A stretch of 64,000 nt of DNA. It comes from Brugia malayi. Taxonomy: Eukaryota; Nematoda; Chromadorea; Rhabditida; Onchocercidae. The stretch is taken from contig NW_025062477.1 of assembly GCF_000002995.4 (NCBI RefSeq), forward strand, positions 7,908,649-7,972,648. Reading direction: 5' to 3'. A program made the position numbers and the translations under genes. This document shows, piece after piece, positions 1 through 23,778 of this stretch (positions are counted from its first letter, which is position 1; every line of letters starts with the position of its first letter). The notes under the pieces are model-generated. The model was not told the DNA's origin and made no database searches. It saw only the letters and a program-made list of their open reading frames with translations.

Positions 1-1161
1 TAAAAATCGATTAAAGATATAAATAGAATCCATAAACAAAATGAACAGCGTTAATAAATAACATAAAAATACAATTGTCATACGAATCGAAGTTTGTTAA
101 ATTAGGAAATACGAAATTTCAGAACCATGTCTCAGTTAAATGTAAAAAGGGGTAAATTAATTAAATAAAATCCACTTTTCTTTGAATCAATGATTTCTTT
201 TCTAGATTATGCAAAGAGTGCCAAATGGGTACTTGATATCTAATCATTTAAACTGTTAACCCTAACAGAAAAAAACACCGCCGCGTATTACACTGCACGT
301 GCGCACACACATTCAATTGGAACTTCGAAAAGAATACTAAAACCATCTATCACACAAGGATAATAGAAGGATAGCACGGAAACATAGAATTAAGCGCTAA
401 AAAAACATAAGATGACAATAACAACGTCCCTGGTACTCACAGAAGCCATAAATTCACTTGTTCATTCCAAAAATGTAAGTTACATTGACCTGATATGCAA
501 ATCCATTTGCTACCATTTTTACACTCCGTCCATCCAACACACTTTTTCTCCTTTAGCATGAACACACCACACATATAATCACTAAGTGGTCATAGCGCAA
601 ATCTACGTGAACTTACTACATCAAATCCCAAAGCAGTTGAACTCCGACTTACTCTTGCAACAAATCCCTTTCCCTGCTCCCATCTCGAGAAGCCTTGACC
701 AATATTTTCTTTTTTTTTAAAAGATAACATTGCTAAACATGTAAAGATTGAGTAGAATATTGATAAAAATTTTTTCCGAAAAATAACCCAACAATAACCC
801 ACAGTTACACTCTATACCTTTATAGCAGTCAAAAAGAAACTTTTATTAGGATGTTGTCTATGCCAATTAATATCTGCTCCTTATTTTCTGTCTTAAATAT
901 AAAATTAAAAACGAAAATTGGTGACAAATGTAATTGATAAAAAATGTAATATACCTTGAAGTAACATTTTCAAAATCATAATAAACTCTGGTTTTCCTAT
1001 ACAACGATACCAAACTCGCATTTTACTTAAAACGCAGAACAGTTTTAAGAAAGAAAAGTGGAAATCTTATTATATATGAACTATCAAAACAAAATCCACC
1101 AACAAAGTATCATCTCAAAAAAGCATTAAAAGCATTATTCATGAGTTCGACATATAAGTGT
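1..1161. other. Left-edge stretch, no supported gene
   Basis: AT-rich sequence downstream of LTV1. The open frames here are short and show no family motif. The only gene-like signal is on the minus strand at 441-449, where an ATG with two further codons (Met-Ala-Ser) is followed directly by GTGAGT, a good donor. That could be the first coding exon of a gene continuing beyond the left edge. It is too little to call. Confidence 0.3.
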
Positions 1162-4100
1162 TTACACAATGGGCATCATTCTAATAATCGAACCATGGCA
1201 GCATGAAGCCGCTTTCTTTCGCTCTTCTTTAAATGTTAATTTATTACATTTCTTTTCAGCTCTTCGCTCAGCTCGAATCATTTTAATAGATGCTTTCCTT
1301 GCTTTTCGCTCTTCCGCTGTTTCCCCACGTCTTTTCATCGTTGCTGAGGATACCCTTGAAATTGCTGACTTAGTTCCTGATTGAACTGAATAGTCCATTT
1401 TCTGCAGAAAATTAGGAATTTAAATTCTTTGACTTGCAGTGTTAAACCGCAGTAAACGGATGTAAATGAATTTTGAATGATTTCGAAAAAAAAGAAGTTA
1501 ATTGCAGCGCTGTTTATCACCTTAATGGAAACTTTTTTTAATTTGTCGAAGGCACAAGCTTCACAAATTAACCAGCCATTGCGATATAAGAACCGTTAAA
1601 ATTAGATTATACTTATTAGAAAACCATTCAAAATATTAAAAATAACAATCAATAGGAAGTTCAAAAATATGAACCAAAAAAAAACCTTGAATTTTTGAAT
1701 TTTAGGAGAATAAATAATACTTAAAGTAAACAAACTTCGATTTGCCTTAGAACCGATTTCAATTTTTGTTTACGTGAAGAATCAACAATGACAGCAGGCC
1801 GATTATAAATATTGGAATAAGCGGAGACAGCTGTTTCGCAATCCCATTTGATTTTTTTCTTTTTAGGACAAATTATTGTGATCTTCTCCATCTGTTCATC
1901 AACCTCCAGCGCTTCATCATTTGTTTCGGGATAACACTGAGACAGTACATCTTTTTGCTGCAAAAGTTTAAATAAAATGTTTACACATAACATTCCTTTT
2001 TACAGTTTTATTCTGCTTCCTATGATGATCTAATTATTGAACTTCCAACGATAAACCATAAAACAATATTAAAAAAGCCCAGTTTATATGTACGTATCAC
2101 ATAACTATGAAGAAATAAAAAAAAAGACCAGAACAAGTTCCATTCTTTTCTTTTTGAAATCTTCCACAAGCATTTTCATTCGATCAGAGCTTGGATCCAA
2201 AAGAAACTCCTCTGCCTCCTGAAATCCAATTCAACTGAATTCTCGACCCAGAAAGAACTCAGAAAATTTCACATATAGTATGAGGAATTAGTATCAATTT
2301 CGAAAATACTACCTCATTTTCATCTTCTGTTTCATTGTATTCCTCATATAATTTATCGAACTGTTCATCAATCGATCTCAGTTCATCCTTATTTTCTATA
2401 TGGACGAAAATATCTTTTTCCGACTTGTGATCATCATAGCTTGAATCTGCAGAGATAAAAAATGATTCCCATAAATACAAAACCTGGTTTTTTTTTTTTT
2501 GGAAAAGGGGGGGGGGGGGGATAAAAAAAAAAAAGAAAAACAAAAATCAAAACTTGAAAAAATTATTCCTCATTAAACTATTATGAAAGATATACTGAAA
2601 TCCATTTCTTCATTGCTATCGTCATCACTATGAACAGCTTTCACACGAAATTCGTTCTTCCTCAATGAAATTGATATCGGTGGTGGTAGCACAGGTAATT
2701 CACCACCATTGGCTTGCAAGACGAAGTCATCATCTAAGTCATCAGTTGGGTTTTCAAATTCGAAATCATCACTTGTCAATTCCGCAACTATATGCGGATC
2801 GATTTGCATTTCATCTGGAAGAATATTTTCTCAATAAAAAACAATTTTACAATTTTTCTTAGAACTCGTGAAAATTTTTTTCTCTTGTTTTAATCAGAAA
2901 CTAACTGAAGTCATTGTAGCATAAATCATCCAGTACAAAGATATATTGTCATATATTAATTAAAGCTCATTTCTTTTTGCGCATGTTAGATTCCTTTGCA
3001 TCAATTCATTTTGTATTTTATTAAATAGTATCATACATAAGCCGTTAGTATGTAACGGTTTGTTTCACAATGATACAGATGTGAGGATTTTCCTCATCTG
3101 GAACGGCCATCATAAGAATTAGGTAGCAGAAAGGTACCCAACTTGAACTTGCAGGTCTTGTTTCTTGGAATTTCCCAGAAATGTTTAAAACAAATCATAC
3201 AAGGTATAAAAATAAATGAAACTCGAAAACAACAGGTAAGACTGAATATGAAAACATCTTCTGAACATACGCGGTAATGTTCCCATCTTCAGTAATTCAG
3301 CATTGATTTCATAACCATTTGCTTCGAATATGTTTGTTAAAAGATTTGTTTTCTCCACAGGTATTCTAATAATTGACTGTCCTACTCCACTTTCTGTTAC
3401 CTGCAGGTTTATATATTACTTTCGAATAAAGCATCCATCGTTTTTCCTTTGATCCTACTGCTCATTTTCTATTATTTATTAAGTATTAAAGTTATATTCA
3501 ACTAAACTTACTGAACTGTAACTTCAGTATCGAATAGGCACTAGCAAAATAGGCAATAGATGTCGAGATAAAGAAATGAGAGAAACGTTGAAATTTTGAG
3601 AAAAAATTTCTAAATAAGCCATGTATTCCATAATATTCATGCATTGACACTTTCTAAATAATTTTTCAAATCTAAGTTGCTGTCAGTGCAACTTAGCTTA
3701 TATATAAAACACTAGGAAGTCAAACATCCTAGTGTTTTATATATAAGCTTTGATTAATAAAAAGAGAGATTTGTCTTCATATTTTGCTAAACAATCATTA
3801 TAATCTCACTGTATTACCTACGCTACCCAATCAGTAAATGAATCAAATGAATAAAAAGTCAAATTAAAAAACTACATCGCTTACCTCGTTCACTTCTTTC
3901 AAATGCTGCAAATAATTGTAGTCATCATCAAAGTATATGCCATACTTGTCGTATTCTTCCATATGCTGTAACGGGAGTTTACATAAAATTACTTAACATA
4001 AAGTGCAAGTAGTCCTTTCCAAATCCCTACCGCTTAAACGAATGACTAGAATGGCTAATGGATATACCTGTTTGACAATTGTACTAGTAATAGTCTGTTC

Positions 4101-4425
4101 ATGTTGGTAGTCATTTACTCCATTATTTTTTCGAAACTTTGTATACACCAATAAAGATATATACTCAAGTAACTGCATATTCATCAACAAAAATGATATT
4201 GTACGGTGAGATTCATTAGTAATGACATTCTCTTATGTTACGGCCGAGTACATTTAACACTTCAGAAAAGCTTTATTGTTCACATTATTTCAATTCAAGA
4301 GTTACCACCTTTTTCCTAACCAACTGTTGCACAAATTCACCGTCACGATATTCAGCATTTTGATTTTGATGAACCAAATGAAATGTTTTACAATGTTTTT
4401 TATCAATCCATTTCTTGTGTTTCGG
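1162..4425 (-). CDS. LTV1: LTV1 homolog, 40S ribosomal subunit biogenesis factor (first exon missing)
   Basis: LTV1 is a cytoplasmic late-assembly and export factor of the pre-40S ribosomal particle, working near Rps3, Rps20 and Enp1. Exons in gene order, all with matching phase: 4425-4321, 3965-3885, 3400-3271, 2814-2596, 2446-2313, 2218-2129, 1957-1736, 1401-1162, giving about 406 residues (human LTV1 has 475). Family hallmarks in order are KKWIDKKHCKTFHLVH at the N-terminus, YFDDDYNYLQHLKE, IDPHIVAEL followed by an acidic stretch, SIDEQFDKLYEEYNE, KWDCETAVSAYSNIYNRP, and the basic C-terminus with EERKARKASIKMIRAERR. The first exon shown starts at a TTTTTTCAG acceptor, so the ATG lies in a short upstream exon I could not place. 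Identity is secure; the start is not. Confidence 0.9.
2488..2534. repeat. Adjacent homopolymers T13, G14, A12
   Basis: In an LTV1 intron, T13 (2488-2500), then GGAAAA, G14 (2507-2520), AT and A12 (2523-2534) follow each other. A run of 14 G is exceptional in this AT-rich DNA. It could be a real G-tract or a sequencing or assembly artefact. Confidence 0.9.
3672..3749. repeat. Two overlapping perfect inverted repeats
   Basis: Arms 3695-3717 and 3727-3749 are perfect 23-bp reverse complements around a 9-nt loop. A second hairpin, 3672-3680 with 3688-3696 (9 bp, 7-nt loop), overlaps the left arm by two bases. Both lie in the LTV1 intron between exons 3400-3271 and 3965-3885. Confidence 0.95.
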
Positions 4426-6951
4426 CTGAAAAAATCCTATTCGAAGCGACGATATCTTAAAGCTATTTGGGCACTTCAATTAATAAAAGTAAATATTTAA
4501 ATTCATTCTTTAGACTACATTTTTTTGTCATCACTATGTTTTACACTCCCACAGTGTACGCTACAAGAAATCTGAAAGCAAATCGGTGTGGTAACTATAC
4601 CAGTTTTAAAATCTTAAAATCAGAAAGGGGAAAAGAAACCACAAGATTTAAAACTTTCAAAGTGCTATAACTGGGTTACAAATTAACGAATTTCAGCAAG
4701 GACATTCTATATTCAATCTGTGAATGTCAATAAACATTACCATTTCCACTATACGATTGATCTAACTAAGTGATAATCAACCTGAAATAAAATCAACTAT
4801 AACAAAAACATCAGTTAAAATAAAATTTTTTGAATTAAACACAAGATTCCATTCGTGAGGATACTTTGAAAAAGGTTACTTCACGGTACCATAAAACCTG
4901 TAAGGTTCAAAGCTTACGCCAGTGTTTCGCATTAGGTTCCAGATATATTAGACTTTTGTAAGAAACTCCCCAGACAATAAAAAAGAAGCATGCACATAAA
5001 CAATAACGACGAAAAGAAAAAAAAAATATCGGAAAGCGTGAAAGAGCAGCGGTCGGAATTATCGCGGCAAACCGTACAATGCGACATCGCTTTGTCTCAC
5101 AATCATGTGAAATATTGATTGCACCAGACTTCATGAGATAGTTGGTGGTTCCTTGATGTTCATTTGAAGTACTTCCTGCTTAGGTAACTTCAAAAATGTT
5201 GAGTCTTCACATGAGAAATTAAATTTTATTCGCTTAAGTTCGTCAGACTAGACTTATTGACTTCATTGCAGACAACAGGCATATGCATAGTAATCTGATG
5301 ACTGGAGAGAAGTTGGATGGTTGTGCTATGTGAGGTGTTGACTGAATCGATTCAAAATAGAAACGAACACCGATCGGTTAACGCATTCCTTTAATCGCCT
5401 TTAGAACTTTCACATGGACGTCGTCTATGATTTTGTCGAAGGTTTGCTTCTTATTTGCATGACTATCCAATTTCTCCGTTTAATATTACCTTACTTCCTG
5501 ACCTTAGTGAAAAGTTCGTTTTCCCCTTCTGCTGCAATTATACATAATTCTGCGGTTCAGTGAACAGTAGGTAAGGCAGTCCTTCAACCAGCCATTCTTT
5601 ATCATTCTTACCGTCTATATCGTATTTCTCTTGCTCCTGAAATTTGTTCTTCAGGCATTCACGTTTTCATACCATTGATTGCTGTGCTTTTTATTGTAGC
5701 AACCTTATATTTTGGAAGGAATGGTGAGAACAAGTCGAAATCAGAAAAGACAGCCACAGGTCAGCTTGTTCCCTTAACCTGTAATGTTATATCAGGATTT
5801 CCTGACCTAATGATCAGGAAATCTCACTGCACTACATTTCTGTTGGCGACTTTACGGGAATTTTAACATATTTTCTTCAGAACAAAAATCTTTTCCAGGA
5901 ATATCCAAGGAATCTGTATCCGAAAAATCAAAGAACGACTAATGGATGAAACTTCATCTACACACAGAAGCGGCTGAATTATTTACAAATTAAACTCTAT
6001 GACAGTAAGATCGTACATGTCCCTGTCGAAGTTCTCTAGGGCTTAAATTTTTTTCTCCTTCCATATTTAATATTGAATAGCGATTCACCTCAATGTTTCC
6101 ACATTGAACAACGATTATACTTGATATGTTGCAGTTCTTGAAATGTAATAAAAATATGAACTGTGTTGATCTTTCAAATATTTTTTGGGAATTCTTTTAA
6201 CAAATTGGGTATTTTTTTTTAACATTCTAGAGCTATTACTCAAAAAGTGGAAACTGGCCATATTTAGTGCGCAGTTTCCGGGTAGAATTCCCCTGTTATT
6301 TACAAAGGAATTTAATCTATTCAACTATAATAATAATGAGCAAATCATTGTAATTCTATTCTAGATTTCCTGTTGGTCTCGAAATATCAATTTTAAAATC
6401 GAATTTTAAAAGTAAAATGATTTTTATCAAATCACAGTATTAGAGACAAGCACGAAAATGCTGAAATTCAAAGTATAAAGCTCATGGTAATTTAACAATT
6501 TGTTACAAAATTAAAAATCCTGATAAAAGCCTAAAATAAGGACTAATGGGATAAATTGAAAACGGGGACAAGATGGTTCTTTTCCTTTTCTCTCTAACCC
6601 TGAAATGATTTTATGGCTTTTTAAGCAGTTAGTCCATCTTATAACAAGAATTCTCATTAACAATTTATGGAGGATTTTGTCAAACAGGAAATGAGTGAAA
6701 TGTTCGATTAAAAAAACAAGAGGAAAATTGGTGCGACCACAAACTTTTCACTCGTTTTCCCATGAGAAGTTTAAGATATTTGTAAATATTACACAAAAAA
6801 ATCTCAATTCATTGGTAGAATGTGAGCCGGGAAATTTCGGAAAGACTTGTAGCGAATTTAGAAGCATACTGGGTAAAAAAAGTTAATAAGAGGCGAAAAA
6901 AGACCGTTAGCTGATTCAAGGCGATATCAAGGATATGGAACCGAAAGCTTT
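4426..6951. other. Spacer between LTV1 5' end and mek-2 3' end
   Basis: About 2.5 kb that must contain the unplaced first exon and promoter of LTV1 and the 3' UTR of mek-2. The longest open frames are 60-75 codons, rich in Phe, Lys and Ile, with no recognisable motif and no convincing pair of splice sites. I see no additional gene. Confidence 0.5.
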
Positions 6952-8976
<2,025 letters not shown>

Positions 8977-10015
8977 CTGCTATTACGCCACGGTCGTTAC
9001 TTCTGAGAAATAGCAACCTGAGTTTTGCATTATTCCTCGGCTCTGTGAAAGATGAGTGAGTAAGACAGATACCTAACCGTGATCAATAATTACATAGGAG
9101 AAATCATGTCGGTCCAAGCCACAGAGCTACTCTGACAGATCCCACAAGCAGGTAAATGAACTTATGTTGACATTCTGTCATCTCTTTCCTATTCAGACAA
9201 ATTGTGCATCTTCTTGGTCTCTCATTTCATATTGTTTTTCATCTTTAACTGTCTCTGTTTCCCTTTTCCTCACTACTCACACTCTACTCAAGTTGTCTGT
9301 GCAAAAGTTTATTATTCACCGCAGCGTTGTATATCATCGCGACACTTCTCCGCCACTCACACTGGACAGCAAGATGTTATCATTTTCCACTTTCCCCCCT
9401 CATTCAATGCTATTTCGCACTTCTCTGATTGCAACAGTTCGCAATCATTGTGAGTTCTCCCCGAAATTTACAATTGCACGTCGATGTTGACCTCTCTTAA
9501 GTTCATGAAGTTCGCGTTTTGTCTTGATAAGTTAAGGTATTCGATCTCACTAACGCATGTGACGTGACCTGTCTACGTTGACTTTATGTAAAAATTGAGA
9601 ATTTTTCATTAAAGCATCTCCTCTGTTCTCTTAATGGAATCACTATAAATGACTGCAGTGATGGTAAGATTAGCAGCACGTAGATGAGGTGACTTCACGT
9701 ATTCCCGTAACTGAGAGTATACGTAAGTGTGCATTGCTGATTGATCTTCACTGTCGTTCCAGCATACGTCAGATAAAGTCTCAGCTTTATGGGCCTGGTA
9801 AAAGAAGCACAGTTAATGCTAGCTGTCAAATTCACCCTTATCCAAGTCATTTCCAGCTCGTACCCATGTAATGCTCTTAATATATTCATAAAGATATTAT
9901 ATGAAAATGTAGTCAGCCTAAGATAACTTGTAACTTATGTTGTCGTTTCTGATGATTATTATATATGTCAGGAAGAACAAAGGTTGTTTTTGGCAGTAAA
10001 AGTAATATAATTGGT
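8977..10015. promoter_or_regulatory. Divergent promoter region of mek-2 and gex-2
   Basis: A spacer of 1,039 bp between two head-to-head start codons, so it should contain both promoters. A TTTTTGGCAG acceptor with its AG at 9995-9996, just before the gex-2 ATG, has no visible partner donor and may be a spliced-leader addition site. The open frames at 9164-9490 are Ser/Phe/Leu/His-rich and look non-coding. Confidence 0.5.
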
Positions 10016-20434
<10,419 letters not shown>

Positions 20435-23400
20435 GAACTGGAACTTCTCTCTTTAGAAATATAACTTTTCTACAACCTTATATTATTTTCGTTTTAGAGA
20501 TTTATCTTATCTGCAGTCGATCTGGTATTAAAATTTTTCCAATGGAATAAATGATAGTTCGGACTATATTAGGAACATTCCCACAATAAATGCATGGCCC
20601 AATTTCTGTTAATTTTTTATTATAACCAACAAATTTACAGCCATTCATTTTCCTGTTCCAAATTCTCACTTCATGTTCTCTCCCACTCGCCCTTATTTTG
20701 CATTGGTTTTCCAGTTTGGTGCTGCTTCATTTTTTGTATCATATTTAACTTCATTTTATTTTTTAATCGATTGTTTAGCAAGTTGTTTTATTGATCTCAG
20801 AATTAATTCCTATCACTTGCATCTTTACCACTGTAAAAGAAAGGAAACTGGAATGCATCTCCATTTTATATTTGATGATAGATTAACATCGATATTACAT
20901 TAATGCTCAAGAATTGGTCTTTGAGACCTTACGAGTACATTTTGGAGAGAGGAGATCTTGCATAAAATTTAAGCTGGAATCGGAACAGTTTGCTGACATA
21001 TGCTGGAAGTTTTAAATATCAAAATTAGAATATTAAGAAAAAATTGGCTGATTTATAAATGTTGAAACAATTTGACCCAGTTATACTCTTGGAGAAAGCT
21101 CCTATGATTCAGATCATTGTCGATTGCCTATGGTTTTAATTTAATGCACATGTGTAACCATTGTTTTCTTGATTTTATTTGGATTAATTGATTGAATGAG
21201 TTATAGTACATGTTGGGATTTTACGGTACTAGTCAGTGTGAATGCATTAAGCGTGAACTTTCCGATTAAAAATCTGTTCCAGGAACAACATGAACTTTTA
21301 TGTTTTGTATACAAGCCTACACTATTTATTGTTTGATTTACATCATTTACGATTCTTATGTTTTCATTAATAGAAAAAATGATTTTGTAGTGAAACTGAT
21401 GAAAAATAGATGGCATCTTATAATGGTGGGGTCTTTCTCCAAATTTGCAGAACTATCTGTATGGTTTAAATTGCAGATTTCTGCTATCAGAAGTTTCCGA
21501 GAATTTTTTCTAAAATTGAACTTTCGATATACTTTATTTATTCTTCATTCAGTTGCGGAGAAAGTTCCCCGTAACTACTTCAAATGTATGAGAGATTTTC
21601 AAAGAAATGTTGCATAGGAATTATAAACGTTTGTAACCAGGTGATAATATTTTGCACAGAAAACATCTGCAGCTGTTGCTTATTATGTACTTAGTACCCT
21701 GGATAGAAATGTAATGATAACTTTGCAGATTCAATGTTCATACCATGAGAGTAGTGATGTTACTTCTTAAATGTTATCTCTTTTAAATAGGAATGGTTAA
21801 TTGATCAGTTTTATTGAAGCTGTAGAAATTATCCCGTTTTTTTTTTTTGTATTATAAATATAATTGAAACATATAACTTTCAACTTTGGTCAAATTACAT
21901 ATGCGATTGATTGAACAAATGCTTCCTATTAAATTCGTTTAGTTTTGTAGATTTTTGGCTCGTATCACCTATTCCTATTTGGGGTTCGAGCTAAAATCCT
22001 TATGGATTTACGGATCACTTTCCTAATTTGATTATCACTATTTTATTGATTTGGTAAACACTTCTGTAACGTATGTTAGGGCACTCATGTATAGATTAAC
22101 TGAATATGTCACCTTGATTTATATAAATAAAAATTATAATAAATCACAGAATATTCAAAGCACCATTAGTAAAAGTATTAATACTATTTTCAGACAATGT
22201 TGAGGAAGATTAGTGTATTTATAAACATTATATTAGTTCGGTGATGGGTTGGGTTCGCGATGATTAGGTTAATTAATGTAAATAAGGTGGACATAAAAAC
22301 AAGGTCGAGAAATTCTGGACAGGACATTGCTAGCAGTTATTAATAAGTCCCCTGTCCTTGCCGAATTCATTTCTTGATATTGATAAAATCAGTGAATGGA
22401 GTATCTGTTCTTACTGACCGACTTGCTGAACCATCTTTCTGCTTTTTTCTACTCTTATGACAATTCTTGTTGAAAGGAAACAGTGAAAGATCAAAAACAG
22501 TTGGGAAAGTTCTATTCGTTTGTGCTTTCATATCTTGCTTTATAGTTGCAGAAGAGGGCTTATCAGCAACTTATGATGCTTTGGGTAACTAACTGAAAGA
22601 GCAAGAGAATTTTGATTTGAATGAATGAAATCTTTGGTGATAGATCCATAAATAATTGGTAGAAAAACCAGTGGCAGCTCCGTGAAATGTCTGGCACTTA
22701 ACATCCACAAAACAGATTTCATCGAACCGATGGCCACAACCATTGATCATAATTCGCATAGGTGAACTATGAGTAAAGAGCTGACAATCAGATCATAAAA
22801 TCATTAGCAAAGTAATGGAGTTTTGAGGAAAACAACAGAAACGGAAGTTGCCATTCCAATTTTCCCATTAATTTTTATTTTTCTACAAGACAGCTCTATA
22901 TTCGCTTTCAAGCATCAAAGTTTTAATCCAAAAAATAAGTATATTTTTCTCATGAAGACTAAAACGATGCAACCGTTCACTATTGGCTCGTTTCTGCTAT
23001 TAAATCTTTTTCGATTAAAACACTATGCCCATTTTCTCAGCATATCAACTTATGTACATCCTGCATACCGGATTTATAAATTAACGCAGCAACAAATAAA
23101 TTACAATCAGTAAAGCAACTGCAAAAGTAAGTTAAAATATTAAATGCATAAAGGTAATATATTTCAAAAATTTTAAATGTATCAATTTAAACTAAAACCT
23201 GAAATTGAAAAACAGGATAAAAGGCAACCACTTACATGCTAGTGACCAGCAAACACTATGAATAGGGGTTCTACAAAAGGCAAAAACAGGAATTGGTTAC
23301 TTAATTTGCATACGCCGAGATCAATAAAGTATCCGTCCCTGAGGGATGACATCATATCAGAAAAAAAAACTGACGGAATGAAGGATGGACCAACAGGGAA

Positions 23401-23778
23401 TCCAGATAATCAAAGATTATTACAACCCTAATAAATAATAAAATGTACCAGCTTTTCTGGTTCTGAAAATTGAGTATTCATTGATTTCAGGAGATTTCAC
23501 GACAAAAAGCCAACTGCCAAGTATATTTCAACAGTAATTTTTTACAGAAACAACATTTTTGTCTAATAGTTCTGAACTGCATTATTATCCAAATCTAGTA
23601 AAAATGAATCCATATATTATTAACTTATATTTTAATCAGATCATGCAATTTTCCAAGATGAACAGACTTGAAGTACAAGAAACGAAGAATAAAACAACAG
23701 GAATATCTGAAAAGACCTTGAAATTTAGAACTGGAATACAATTTGATGAGAATAAGAAACGTTACTAGAAAACTTGAA
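20435..23778. other. Convergent spacer between gex-2 and RBM12-like gene
   Basis: 3.3 kb between two 3' ends, expected to hold both 3' UTRs. Open frames are 60-105 codons, Phe/Ile/Lys-rich, with no motif or exon chain. No RNA gene or repeat family was recognised. Confidence 0.5.
20546..20590 (+). terminator. Polyadenylation signals of gex-2
   Basis: AATAAA at 20546-20551 and again at 20585-20590, 112 and 151 bp after the gex-2 stop. Either could direct 3' end formation. Confidence 0.6.

Noticed and set aside
4070..4190. Possible additional LTV1 exon
   Set aside because: Exons on either side already join in phase and the translated segment shows no LTV1 similarity.
9164..9490. 108-codon plus-strand open frame between mek-2 and gex-2
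   Set aside because: Low-complexity Ser/Phe/His composition, no motif, no splice partners, and it lies in a divergent promoter region.
21975..22010. tRNA-like T-arm (GGTTCGA) sequence
   Set aside because: The bases do not form a T stem and no D arm, anticodon arm or acceptor stem can be folded around it.
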